From Variovorax gracilis (GTDB lineage Bacteria; Pseudomonadota; Gammaproteobacteria; Burkholderiales; Burkholderiaceae_C), in NCBI RefSeq assembly GCF_030317115.1, contig NZ_JASZYF010000005.1, forward strand, positions 186,001 through 250,000: DNA of 64,000 nt. The letters are read 5' to 3'. The notes under the pieces were generated by a model that saw only the letters and a program-made list of their open reading frames with translations, did no database searches and was not told the origin of the DNA. Both the position numbers and the translations under genes were made by a program. Positions 1 to 8,169 of this stretch are shown here, one piece after another (the first letter of the stretch is position 1; each line of letters begins with the position of its first letter).

Positions 1-1003
1 GATCGATATCGCCAAGTCCTGGGGCGAAAGTACTGCCTTGCACGCGGTCAACCTCCGCATCGAACCTGGATCCTTCTGCGTTTTACTCGGCCCTTCCGGT
101 TGCGGCAAGTCGACGACGTTGCGCATCGTTGCAGGTCTGGAGACCGCAAGCAGCGGAAAAGTGCTGATCGACGGGCGCGACGTGACGACCTTGCCGCCTG
201 CCCAGCGCGGCATTGCCATGGTGTTCCAGAACTACGCGCTCTTTCCGCACTTGAGCGTGGCCGACAACATCACCTTCGGCCTGTCCGTGCGCAAGACGCC
301 AGCGGCCGAATCGGCCAAGCGGCTGAGCGATGCCGCAGCCCTGCTGGGACTGGGGGCACTGCTGGACCGCAAGCCGTCGCAGCTCTCCGGCGGCCAGCAG
401 CAAAGAGTCGCTCTCGGCCGCGCCTTGGTCGCGCAAGCCAAGGTTTGTCTCATGGATGAACCACTGTCCAACCTGGACGCGCAATTGCGGCAGGACATGC
501 GGCGTGAATTGCGCGATCTCCAGCGCCAACTCGGGCTCACCGTGGTCTACGTCACGCACGACCAGGCCGAGGCGATGAGCATGGCAGACCAGGTCATCCT
601 GCTGAACCAGGGGCGGGTCGAACAGGCCGGCATGCCGCGCGATCTCTATGCGCGGCCCGCCACCACTTTCGCGGGACGCTTCATCGGCACGCCGCCGATG
701 AACCTTGTCGCACTCGACGACCACGGGCGCATCGCCGCCAGCGACATCGCGACCGGCGTGCAAGCCGCCATGCTCGGCGTGCGACCCGAGGCGATCGCGC
801 TCGATCCGCAAGGCATCCCCGCGACCGTGCAGAGCGTGGAATACCTCGGCGCCGACCTGGTGCTGCGCTGCGGCATCGGATCGCAGACGCTGCTGGTGCG
901 CACTGCCGGCCAGCACCGCGCCGAGCCGGGCGACCGCGTCGGCCTGCGCTGGGCGCCCGAGGACTCGCACGGCTTCGACGCCGGCGGACAACGGATCGAT
1001 TGA
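1..1003 (+). CDS. ABC importer ATPase, MalK/UgpC type (5' end cut by window)
   Basis: Cytoplasmic ATPase that would drive the importer encoded by the next three genes. The reading frame is open to the left edge (first full codon at position 2), so the N-terminus is missing; about 333 residues are visible. Walker A GPSGCGKST, signature LSGGQQQR, Walker B CLMDEPLSNLD and the switch His in VTHD are all present. The C-terminal 100 residues, including LGVRPEAI, look like the OB/TOBE regulatory domain of the MalK/UgpC group, which serves sugars, polyols or glycerophosphodiesters. It is followed by the binding-protein gene after 28 bases. The family call is firm; the substrate is unknown. Confidence 0.93.
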   Translation, partial: IDIAKSWGESTALHAVNLRIEPGSFCVLLGPSGCGKSTTLRIVAGLETASSGKVLIDGRDVTTLPPAQRGIAMVFQNYALFPHLSVADNITFGLSVRKTPAAESAKRLSDAAALLGLGALLDRKPSQLSGGQQQRVALGRALVAQAKVCLMDEPLSNLDAQLRQDMRRELRDLQRQLGLTVVYVTHDQAEAMSMADQVILLNQGRVEQAGMPRDLYARPATTFAGRFIGTPPMNLVALDDHGRIAASDIATGVQAAMLGVRPEAIALDPQGIPATVQSVEYLGADLVLRCGIGSQTLLVRTAGQHRAEPGDRVGLRWAPEDSHGFDAGGQRID

Positions 1004-1031
1004 TTCTTCACCCCAAAGGAAAAAAAAGACC

Positions 1032-2336
1032 ATGCAACGCAAGACTTTCATCCGGACGCTCGCCGTCCAACTGATGGCCGCCGGCGGCCTCTTCGCCGGC
1101 GCCGCGACAGTGCTGCACGCACAGACGCCGGTGGAACTGCAGTTCTATTACCCGGTGGCAGTCGGCGGCCCGATCGCGAAGACCATCGACGGATTCGCAG
1201 CCGGTTTCATGAAAGAGAACCCCAACGTCAAGGTCACCCCGATCTATGCGGGCACCTACCAGGAAACCATCGTCAAGGCGCTGACCGCGCACAAGTCGGG
1301 GACGCCGCCGGTCACCTCCGTGCTGCTGTCGACCGACATGTTCACGCTGATCGACGAAGACGCGATCGTTCCCTTCGACGACTTCGTGAAGACAGCCGAG
1401 GACAAGGCCTGGCTGAACGGTTTCTACAAGGCCTTCATGATGAACAGCCAGACCGGCGGCAAGACCTGGGGAATTCCGTTCCAGCGCTCGACCGTCGTCA
1501 TGTACTGGAACAAGGAGTTGTTCAAGGAAGCCGGTCTCGATCCCAACAAGCCGCCGACGACCTGGGCCGAACTCAAGGACGCCGCCACCAAGCTGACCAG
1601 GAAGGATGCGAGTGGCAAGGTCACGCAGTGGGGCGTGCAGATTCCGTCGAGCGGCTTCCCCTACTGGTTGTTCCAGACGCTGACCACGCCCAATGACACC
1701 ATCCTCGCGAACGAGGCCGGCACCGCCGTCCGGTTCGACGATCCGAAGGTGATCGAGGCGCTGCAATACTGGGTCGACCTCGGCAAGGCCGGCATCCACC
1801 CGCCGGGCGTGGTCGAGTGGGGCACCACGCCCAAGGACTTCTTCGAGAAAAAGGCCGCGATCATCTACACCACCACCGGCAACCTGACCAACATCAAGGC
1901 GAACGCGAAGTTCGACTTTGGCGTCGGCATGATCCCCGGCAACAAGCGCAAGGGCTCGCCGACCGGCGGCGGCAACTTCTACATCTTCAAGAAGTCGACG
2001 CCGGCCCAGCAGGAAGCCGCCTTCAAGTTCGCCAAGTGGGTCACCCAGCCCGAGCGCGCCGCGCAGTGGAGCATGGACACCGGCTACGTGGCCGTCTCGC
2101 CGGCCGCCTACGAGACCGACACGCTGCGGAAGTACGGTCGCGACTTTCCCGCCGCGCTCGTCGCGCGCGACCAGTTGCCGGTGTCGGTCGCCGAGTTTTC
2201 CACGCACGACAACCAGCGCGTGACCAAGGCGCTGAACGACGGCCTTCAGGCCGCGCTGACCGGCAGCAAGACGCCCGCGCAAGCCATGCAGGACGCGCAA
2301 CGCGAGGCGGACCGCATCCTGCGCACGTTCAAGTAG
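1032..2336 (+). CDS. ABC importer solute-binding protein, family 1 (UgpB-like)
   Basis: Periplasmic receptor of 434 residues for the flanking importer. It starts at ATG 1032 with a purine-rich AAAGGA just upstream. The N-terminus is a typical Sec signal (basic QRK, hydrophobic stretch, AHA-type cleavage near residue 30). The mature part begins VELQFYYPVAVGG and then follows the family 1 pattern, with an early 'GFAAGFMKENPNVKV' helix and strand and a late 'AAFKFAKWVTQPERAAQW' segment as in UgpB and maltose-binding relatives. It lies between the ATPase and permease genes. Ligand not predictable; glycerol-3-phosphate, a diester or a sugar are candidates. Confidence 0.92.
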   Translation: MQRKTFIRTLAVQLMAAGGLFAGAATVLHAQTPVELQFYYPVAVGGPIAKTIDGFAAGFMKENPNVKVTPIYAGTYQETIVKALTAHKSGTPPVTSVLLSTDMFTLIDEDAIVPFDDFVKTAEDKAWLNGFYKAFMMNSQTGGKTWGIPFQRSTVVMYWNKELFKEAGLDPNKPPTTWAELKDAATKLTRKDASGKVTQWGVQIPSSGFPYWLFQTLTTPNDTILANEAGTAVRFDDPKVIEALQYWVDLGKAGIHPPGVVEWGTTPKDFFEKKAAIIYTTTGNLTNIKANAKFDFGVGMIPGNKRKGSPTGGGNFYIFKKSTPAQQEAAFKFAKWVTQPERAAQWSMDTGYVAVSPAAYETDTLRKYGRDFPAALVARDQLPVSVAEFSTHDNQRVTKALNDGLQAALTGSKTPAQAMQDAQREADRILRTFK

Positions 2337-2350
2337 GGACCGGCCAGACC

Positions 2351-3253
2351 ATGCGCAGTCACGGCATTGCCGCAGGGAGCACCGCGTCGCGCAACGCGGT
2401 GCACGCGTGGCTGATGCTGCTGCCTGCGCTGGCGCTGCTGGTCGCGTTCACGCACTGGCCCGCGGTCTCGACGCTGGTCGACAGCTTCTTCTCCACGCCC
2501 AAGGGCAAGCGCCCAGGCGTGTGGGTCGGACTCGAGAACTACGCGGTGATGACCAGCGACCCGGTGTTCTGGAAGGCCGTGCGCAACAACCTCTGGTTCG
2601 CTGGCGCGACCATTCCACTGTCGATCGCGCTGGCGCTCGTCATGGCGCTGTGGGTCAACGAGCGCATCGCGGGGCGAGCTTTCCTGCGCATGGCCTACTT
2701 CACGCCGACGGTGCTGCCGATGATCGCGGTGGCGAACATCTGGCTCTTCTTCTACACGCCTCAATACGGGCTGCTCGAGCAGATCACCGGCGCGCTCGGC
2801 CTGCCTTCGCACAACTGGCTGGGCAGCCCTTCCACCGCGCTGGGCGCCATCACGCTCGTCGCCATATGGAAGGAAGCCGGCTTCTTCATGATCTTCTACC
2901 TGGCCGCGCTGCAGACGCTCAATCCAAGCCTGCGCGAGGCCGCGGCGATCGAGGGTGCATCCCGGTGGTACTTCTTCCGGCGCGTGCAGTGGCCGCTGCT
3001 GATGCCGACCACGCTCTTCGTGCTGGTCAACGCCTTCATCAATGCCTTCCGCATGGTCGACCACCTGTTCGTGCTGACGCGCGGCGGGCCCGACAACGCT
3101 TCGATCCTGCTGCTCTACCACCTCTACGAGGTCGGATTCAGCTTCTGGGACACGGCCTATGCATCGGCGATCACGGTGGTGCTGGTGGTCGTCCTCGCTG
3201 GCATCGCGCTCTTCCAGTTCTTCGTGCTCGACAAGAAAGTGCACTACAAATGA
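2351..3253 (+). CDS. ABC importer permease, MalF/UgpA type
   Basis: Inner-membrane subunit of 300 residues with about six hydrophobic segments, the first near residues 20-40. The cytoplasmic EAA loop is clear: REAAAIEGASRWYFFRRVQWP, which docks with the ATPase. The gene starts at ATG 2351, 14 bases after the binding protein, and its stop overlaps the start of the next permease (ATGA), a sign of translational coupling. The order ATPase, receptor, permease, permease is consistent with one importer in a single operon. Confidence 0.94.
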   Translation: MRSHGIAAGSTASRNAVHAWLMLLPALALLVAFTHWPAVSTLVDSFFSTPKGKRPGVWVGLENYAVMTSDPVFWKAVRNNLWFAGATIPLSIALALVMALWVNERIAGRAFLRMAYFTPTVLPMIAVANIWLFFYTPQYGLLEQITGALGLPSHNWLGSPSTALGAITLVAIWKEAGFFMIFYLAALQTLNPSLREAAAIEGASRWYFFRRVQWPLLMPTTLFVLVNAFINAFRMVDHLFVLTRGGPDNASILLLYHLYEVGFSFWDTAYASAITVVLVVVLAGIALFQFFVLDKKVHYK

Positions 3254-4089
3254 ACGCTGCCGTTCCAGCACAACGGCTGGCCTTCAACGATCCCACCTGG
3301 CTCGATATGTTGGCCGCATGGGCGCTGGCGCTGCTGTGGATCCTGCCGCTGGCCTATGCGGTCTGGACGGCGTTTCATCCGGCCGAGTATTCGACGCGCT
3401 TCGCGCTGGCCGCGCCGCTGACGCTGGACAACTTCAAGCGCGCCTGGGAGGCCGCGCCCTTCGCGCGCTACTTCCTCAACACCACCCTGCTCGTCGGGAT
3501 GGTCCTCGTCGTGCAACTCGTGCTTGGTACGCTTGCGGCCTACGCCTTTGCGCGCTATGAATTCAAGGGCCGCGGCATCGCCTTCGCCCTCGTGCTGGTA
3601 CAGCTCATGATCATGCCGGACATCCTGCTGGTCGAGAACTACAAGACCATGGCCCGGCTCGGCCTGGTCGACACCCTGGTCGCGATCGGACTGCCCTACT
3701 TCGCTTCTGCCTTCGCGATCTTCCTGCTGCGACAGACCTTCATGGGCATCCCCAGGGAGCTTGACGAGGCCGCCCGCGTCGAAGGCGCGAGCGCCATGCA
3801 GACGCTGTGGCGCGTCTACGTGCCGCTCGCGAAGCCCGTCTACACTGCCTTCGCGCTGGTGTCGGTCAGCTTTCACTGGAACAATTTCCTCTGGCCGCTG
3901 ATCATCACCAACAGCGTCAACGCGCGGCCGCTGACGGTCGGGCTGCAGGTGTTCTCGTCGGTCGACCAGGGCGTCGACTGGTCGGTGATCACCGCCGCGA
4001 CCCTGATGACCTCGGCGCCGCTGCTGATCGCGTTCCTTCTCTTTCAGCGTCAGTTCGTGCAGAGCTTCATGAGGGCCGGCATCAAATGA
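3250..4089 (+). CDS. ABC importer permease, MalG/UgpE type
   Basis: Second inner-membrane subunit, 279 residues, about six membrane segments. The EAA loop reads DEAARVEGASAMQTLWRVYVP. The first helix (near LAAWALALLWILPLAYAVW) is followed by the short periplasmic region and the 'NTTLLVGMVLVVQLVLGTLAAYAFARYEFKG' type of segment known from MalG/UgpE. It overlaps the upstream permease by four bases and the downstream hydrolase by four bases (ATGA in both cases), so three genes are likely translated together. Confidence 0.94.
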   Translation: MNAAVPAQRLAFNDPTWLDMLAAWALALLWILPLAYAVWTAFHPAEYSTRFALAAPLTLDNFKRAWEAAPFARYFLNTTLLVGMVLVVQLVLGTLAAYAFARYEFKGRGIAFALVLVQLMIMPDILLVENYKTMARLGLVDTLVAIGLPYFASAFAIFLLRQTFMGIPRELDEAARVEGASAMQTLWRVYVPLAKPVYTAFALVSVSFHWNNFLWPLIITNSVNARPLTVGLQVFSSVDQGVDWSVITAATLMTSAPLLIAFLLFQRQFVQSFMRAGIK

Positions 4090-4961
4090 AACTCGTGACC
4101 TGGAACACCCAATGGTGCTGCGGCCTCGACGGAGTCGTCAGCGCCGAACGCATCGTCGAGGGCGCCCGCGCCATGGCCGATTTCGACGTGTTGTGCCTGC
4201 AGGAGATCGCTGCCGGATTCGACGCGATGCCGGGACGTCCGGGCGACCAGCCGGCCGAACTGCAAGCGCTGTTGCCCGGATTCCAGCTCTTCTTCGGCGC
4301 AGCCGTGGATGAATTCGACGCCGACGGTCGCCGCCAACGCTTCGGCAACCTGATCGCCACGCGGCTTCCCGTGTCGCGCGTCCAGCATCACCTGCTGCCC
4401 TGGCCCGCCGACCCGAGCGTAAGCAGCATGCCGCGCATGTGCACCGTCGTCACGCTGACAAGCCCCGAGTTGGGCTCGCTGCGCGTGATGACCACGCACC
4501 TGGAGTACTACTCGTCCACCCAGCGCCTGGCCCAGGCCCGGGCTGTGCGCGCCCTGCACGTCGAGGCGTGCGAGCAAGCCGCGACGCCCCCGGTCCCCGA
4601 ACTCCGCGGATCGCCCTTCCAACCCAAGCTGCACACGCCCCAGGCCATCCTCTGCGGCGACTTCAACATGGCGACGTCCGACCCGGCCTTCGACGAAATC
4701 CAGCAGCCCTTTACCGACCCGGCGCTCCCCGTCGGAGGCACTCCCGACAAGCGCCTGCAGGACGCCTGGCCCCTCGCCCATCCCGACCGCCCCCACGACC
4801 CCACCTTCCGCCTCTTCGACCGCAAGTACGGCCCCGACCCGATCGCCTGCGACTTCGTTTTCGTGAGCAATGCCCTGGCGCCGAGGGTGCGAAAGGTCGA
4901 AGTCGACCCGCAAACCCGTGCGTCCGACCACCAACCCGTGCTTGTCGAACTCGGCGATTGA
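4086..4961 (+). CDS. Endonuclease/exonuclease/phosphatase-fold hydrolase
   Basis: A 291-residue metal-dependent phosphoesterase of the EEP (DNase I-like) superfamily. The full catalytic set is visible: WNTQ near the N-terminus, LQE (metal ligand), THLEYYS, GDFN and the C-terminal SDHQPV. No signal peptide is seen, so it should act in the cytoplasm. It overlaps the upstream permease by four bases. Known ugp operons end in the diesterase UgpQ; this unrelated fold occupies the same place, so it may split an imported phosphodiester. That role is inference; the family also includes nucleases and sphingomyelinases. Confidence 0.88.
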   Translation: MKLVTWNTQWCCGLDGVVSAERIVEGARAMADFDVLCLQEIAAGFDAMPGRPGDQPAELQALLPGFQLFFGAAVDEFDADGRRQRFGNLIATRLPVSRVQHHLLPWPADPSVSSMPRMCTVVTLTSPELGSLRVMTTHLEYYSSTQRLAQARAVRALHVEACEQAATPPVPELRGSPFQPKLHTPQAILCGDFNMATSDPAFDEIQQPFTDPALPVGGTPDKRLQDAWPLAHPDRPHDPTFRLFDRKYGPDPIACDFVFVSNALAPRVRKVEVDPQTRASDHQPVLVELGD

Positions 4962-4963
4962 TC

Positions 4964-5035
4964 GCCACCGCCCTTCCGGAAACACCACGAAACCGGCTTT
5001 GCCGGGCCGCGGGTGTTTCCCCGGCAGGGGGTGGC
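4964..5035. repeat. Long imperfect inverted repeat between convergent genes
   Basis: The arms at 4964-4986 and 5012-5035 (GCCACCGCCC..AAACACC against GGTGTTTCC..GGTGGC) pair with a few mismatches and small bulges around a GC-rich centre. It lies between the ends of the hydrolase gene and the Bug receptor gene. It may act as a two-way terminator or be a dispersed palindromic repeat. No T-run follows, so it is not a standard rho-independent terminator. Confidence 0.55.
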
Positions 5036-5070
5036 GGCTGCACAAGGTGAGCAAGCCTGGGGGCGAGCCC

Positions 5071-6063
5071 TTACTCGCCTTGGATGCCGGCCGCGCGGAT
5101 CACCTTGCCCCACTTGGCAATCTCGGACGTCAGATGAGTGCGCAGCGCTTCGGGCGTGACCTTGTCCATGGGCACGATCTCGGAACTCAGATCAGCCAGA
5201 CGCTGCTTGACCACATCGTCCTGCAGCGCCGCACGCAACGCCACATTGATCTTCTCGATCACCGCAGCCGGGGTGCCCTTCGGCGCATAGACCCCATGCC
5301 ACACCCGCACGTCGAAGCCCTTGAGCCCCTGCTCGTCGAGCGTCGGAGTGTTCGGCATGCTCGACAGGCGCTTCGGCGTGGTCACGCCGAAGACCTTGAC
5401 GCGGTTGCCTTCCTTGATGACCGGCGCGGTCTGCGTGGTCTGGTCGCATAGCAGGTCGACCTGACCACCCATGAGGTCGTTGAGCGCCGGGCCCGCGCCC
5501 TTGTAGGGCACGGTCGTGAGATCGACGCCGATCTGGCTCATGAACAACAGGCCGCAGAGCTGCGAAACCGCACCCACGCCGGCGTTGGCGAGCGACACCT
5601 TGTCCTTGTTGGCCTTCACGTAGCTGAGCAGCTCCGGGAAGGTGCTGGCCGGAAAGTCCTTTCGCGACAGCAGGGTCATCGGCACGTCCAGCACCTGTCC
5701 GACGTATTCGAAGTCCTTGAGCGGGTCGTACGACAGCTTCTTGTAGAGCGCCGGCGCGGTCGCCATGCCCATGTGGTGGATCAGGATGGTGTAGCCGTTG
5801 GGCGGCGCCTTGGCGACTCGTGCCGGCGCAATCGTGCCGCCAGCGCCCACCGTGTTCTCGACGATCACGGTCTGCCCGAGTGACTTGCCCATGGGGATCG
5901 CCAGCATGCGCGCCACCACGTCCGTGGGACCACCTGCCGAATAAGGCACCACCAGCGTGACGGGCTTCTCGGGCCATGCGCCCTGCGCGGTGGCGTTGGC
6001 CTGCATGCCCAGGAGGCTTGCGCCCAGGGATGCCCAGGCGATCGCCTTCCATGTCGATTTCAT
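5071..6063 (-). CDS. Bug/TctC-family periplasmic solute-binding protein
   Basis: Receptor of 330 residues from the large Bug (TctC) family of beta-proteobacteria, which bind carboxylates and other small acids. It has a Sec signal ending near ANATAQG, then WPEKPVTLVVPYSAGGPTD, the family's first strand and loop, and later a typical VPYKGAGPALNDLMGGQVD. ATG 6063 is preferred; an in-frame TTG lies two codons upstream, and AAGGAG precedes both. No TctA/TctB membrane partners are nearby, as is common for Bug proteins. The RraA-like gene lies upstream on the same strand, 114 bases away. Confidence 0.92.
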   Translation of the reverse strand: MKSTWKAIAWASLGASLLGMQANATAQGAWPEKPVTLVVPYSAGGPTDVVARMLAIPMGKSLGQTVIVENTVGAGGTIAPARVAKAPPNGYTILIHHMGMATAPALYKKLSYDPLKDFEYVGQVLDVPMTLLSRKDFPASTFPELLSYVKANKDKVSLANAGVGAVSQLCGLLFMSQIGVDLTTVPYKGAGPALNDLMGGQVDLLCDQTTQTAPVIKEGNRVKVFGVTTPKRLSSMPNTPTLDEQGLKGFDVRVWHGVYAPKGTPAAVIEKINVALRAALQDDVVKQRLADLSSEIVPMDKVTPEALRTHLTSEIAKWGKVIRAAGIQGE

Positions 6064-6140
6064 TCTCAAGATGTCTCCTTGTTGGCCGATAGGGAACGCT
6101 CATGGTCGCCGCAGGCCAGCGGAGGCGCAATCAGCGTTTA

Positions 6141-6157
6141 CAGAAGGTGGCCTTCTG
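6141..6157 (-). terminator. Short hairpin between the rraA-like and Bug genes
   Basis: Perfect 7-bp inverted repeat CAGAAGG-TGG-CCTTCTG, 21 bases after the stop of the RraA-like gene. On the minus strand it is followed by TAAAC rather than a T-run, so it would be at best a weak terminator or an mRNA-processing hairpin. Confidence 0.3.
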
Positions 6158-6177
6158 ATTTCCCTAAGCCGCAGGAA

Positions 6178-6861
6178 CTACATCACGCCGAAGGTCTCCA
6201 GCGCCTGGCAGGCGCTCATGCCGCCACGGATCGCGTCGGCCACCTTGTTCTCGGTGCGCACCTTGTCCAATGCCTTCGCCACCGCCTCGGCCTCGACCGC
6301 TCGCGGGATCACGAGCACGCCCTCCCGATCGCCGAAAAGCAGATCGCCCGGCGCGATGCGGACGCCCTCGATCTCGATCGTGCAGCGATAGTCGATCACC
6401 TGCCCGCGAACACCCTGATCCTGCGCGTAGGTGCCGCGGCAGAAGACATTGAATGCGAGGCGCTCGATCTCGTCGGCGTCGCGCACGTAGCCGTCCAGGA
6501 TCGCGCCAGCCGCCTTGAGATGTCGGGCCCGCGTCGACATCAGGCCACCCCAGAGTGCATAGCGCAGCGAGGCGCCGGTGGCGATGTAGATTTCGCCGGG
6601 CTTCAGGTCGTCCAGCGCCTCCAGCATCAACCCGAACGGCTTGCCCGACAACGGGCCGGCCGATCGATTGCCGTCGTTGATCACGTCGGCTTCGAGCACC
6701 GGCATGGCGCGGCCGACGATGCGCATCGACTTCTCCAGGGGCGCGATGCCCGGCGGAAGAAACTGGTGCTGGTAGCCCATCGTGTCGAGTACGTCGCCGA
6801 CGGCCGCCACGAAGAGTTCGTCGCGGATTTGCTGGAACAGGGTGAGGTCGTTGTCGTTCAT
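6178..6861 (-). CDS. RraA-like protein / 4-hydroxy-4-methyl-2-oxoglutarate aldolase family
   Basis: A 227-residue protein of the RraA/HMG-aldolase fold. The motif GAILDGYVRDADEI near residues 115-130 carries the Arg and Asp that bind metal and substrate in HMG aldolases; GDLLFGDREGVLVIP further on is also conserved. Such proteins either inhibit RNase E (RraA) or split oxo-acids such as 4-hydroxy-4-methyl-2-oxoglutarate or oxaloacetate. The gene sits just upstream of a Bug receptor on the same strand, a frequent pairing in beta-proteobacteria, which favours a catabolic enzyme here rather than the RNase E regulator. Confidence 0.85.
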   Translation of the reverse strand: MNDNDLTLFQQIRDELFVAAVGDVLDTMGYQHQFLPPGIAPLEKSMRIVGRAMPVLEADVINDGNRSAGPLSGKPFGLMLEALDDLKPGEIYIATGASLRYALWGGLMSTRARHLKAAGAILDGYVRDADEIERLAFNVFCRGTYAQDQGVRGQVIDYRCTIEIEGVRIAPGDLLFGDREGVLVIPRAVEAEAVAKALDKVRTENKVADAIRGGMSACQALETFGVM

Positions 6862-6901
6862 CGCGTCTCCATCAGGGTTTCAAGTTCGATCCGGAAACTA
6901 A

Positions 6902-6927
6902 AAAGCCGCGTCCGGGGACGCGGCTTT
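6902..6927 (-). terminator. Rho-independent terminator after phaA
   Basis: Perfect 12-bp inverted repeat AAAGCCGCGTCC-GG-GGACGCGGCTTT about 20 bases past the phaA stop. Read on the minus strand it is followed by TTTAG. It ends the phaC-phaA transcription unit before the rraA-like gene. Confidence 0.85.
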
Positions 6928-6946
6928 CGCGTGACAGCAATTGCGC

Positions 6947-8125
6947 TCAACGTTCGATCGTCAGCGCCACGCCCATACCGCCGCCGATGCACAGCGAGGC
7001 AATGCCCTTCTTGGCGTTCTGCCGCTGCATCTCGTGCAGCAGCGTCACCAGGATCCGGCAGCCGGACGCGCCGATCGGATGGCCGATCGCGATGGCGCCG
7101 CCGTTCACATTGACCTTGTTCACGTCCCAGCCCATCTCGCGATTCACGGCACAGGCCTGTGCGGCAAAGGCTTCATTGATTTCGAGAACGTCGAGATCCT
7201 GCGGCTTCCAGCCCGCGCGCTGCAGAGCCTTCTGCGAAGCCGGCACCGGGCCCATGCCCATGAAGGCCGGGTCGAGGCCGGTGCTCGCGTAGCTGGCGAT
7301 GCGGCCGAGCGGCTTGAGCCCCAGGGCAGCCGCTTTCTTGGCGGTCATCACCAGCACGGCGGCGGCACCGTCGTTCAGGCCCGAGGCATTGCCCGCCGTC
7401 ACGCCACCGGCCTTGTCGAAGGCCGGACGCAAGCCGGCCAGGCCTTCGGCGTTGGTCTTGCGATTGATGAACTCGTCCTTGTCGAAGACGACCGGATCGC
7501 CCTTCTTCTGCGGAATGTTGACCGCGACGATCTCGTCCTTGAACTTGCCGGCGTCTTGCGCAGCAGCGGCCTTGGTCTGGCTGCCCAGCGCCAGTTCATC
7601 CTGAGAAGCACGGCTGATGTCGTACTTCTTCGCCACATTCTCGGCGGTGATGCCCATGTGGTATTGGTTGTAGACGTCCCACAGGCCGTCGACGATCATC
7701 GAGTCGATCAGCTTCCAGTCGCCCATGCGCTGGCCGTTGCGCGAGTTCGGCAGCACGTGCGGCGCGAGGCTCATGCTCTCCTGGCCGCCGGCAACCACGA
7801 TCTCGCTGTCGCCCGTTGCCACGGCCTGCGCGGCCAGCATGACGGCCTTCAGGCCCGAGCCGCACACGGCATTGATCGTGAGCGCCGGAGTCGAGTTGAC
7901 GATGCCGCTCTTCAGCAGTGCCTGCCGTGCCGGGTTCTGTCCGCTGCCCGCGGTCAGCACCTGGCCCATGATGACTTCGCCGATCTGGTCGTTGCCGACC
8001 TTGGCGCGCTCGAGCACCTCCTTGATCACGATGGCGCCCAACTCGGTTGCCGGGATATTGGCCAGTGATCCGCCGAACTTGCCCACGGCGGTGCGTGCGG
8101 CTGAAACGATGACGATGTCTTCCAT
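6947..8125 (-). CDS. phaA: Acetyl-CoA C-acetyltransferase (beta-ketothiolase)
   Basis: Thiolase of 392 residues that condenses two acetyl-CoA to acetoacetyl-CoA, the first step of polyhydroxybutyrate synthesis. The acylated Cys is in NAVCGSGLKAV (near residue 89), the catalytic His in GGAIAIGHPIGASG and the second Cys in SLCIGGGMG. The start is ATG 8125, preceded by GGAGAG; the longer open frame upstream is not needed. It follows phaC on the same strand after 44 bases, so the two form a phaCA unit. A phaB reductase is not present next to it. Confidence 0.95.
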   Translation of the reverse strand: MEDIVIVSAARTAVGKFGGSLANIPATELGAIVIKEVLERAKVGNDQIGEVIMGQVLTAGSGQNPARQALLKSGIVNSTPALTINAVCGSGLKAVMLAAQAVATGDSEIVVAGGQESMSLAPHVLPNSRNGQRMGDWKLIDSMIVDGLWDVYNQYHMGITAENVAKKYDISRASQDELALGSQTKAAAAQDAGKFKDEIVAVNIPQKKGDPVVFDKDEFINRKTNAEGLAGLRPAFDKAGGVTAGNASGLNDGAAAVLVMTAKKAAALGLKPLGRIASYASTGLDPAFMGMGPVPASQKALQRAGWKPQDLDVLEINEAFAAQACAVNREMGWDVNKVNVNGGAIAIGHPIGASGCRILVTLLHEMQRQNAKKGIASLCIGGGMGVALTIER

Positions 8126-8169
8126 GGTGTGCTCTCCGATGCGTGGATTGAAATGACAGGGAAAAAGGG

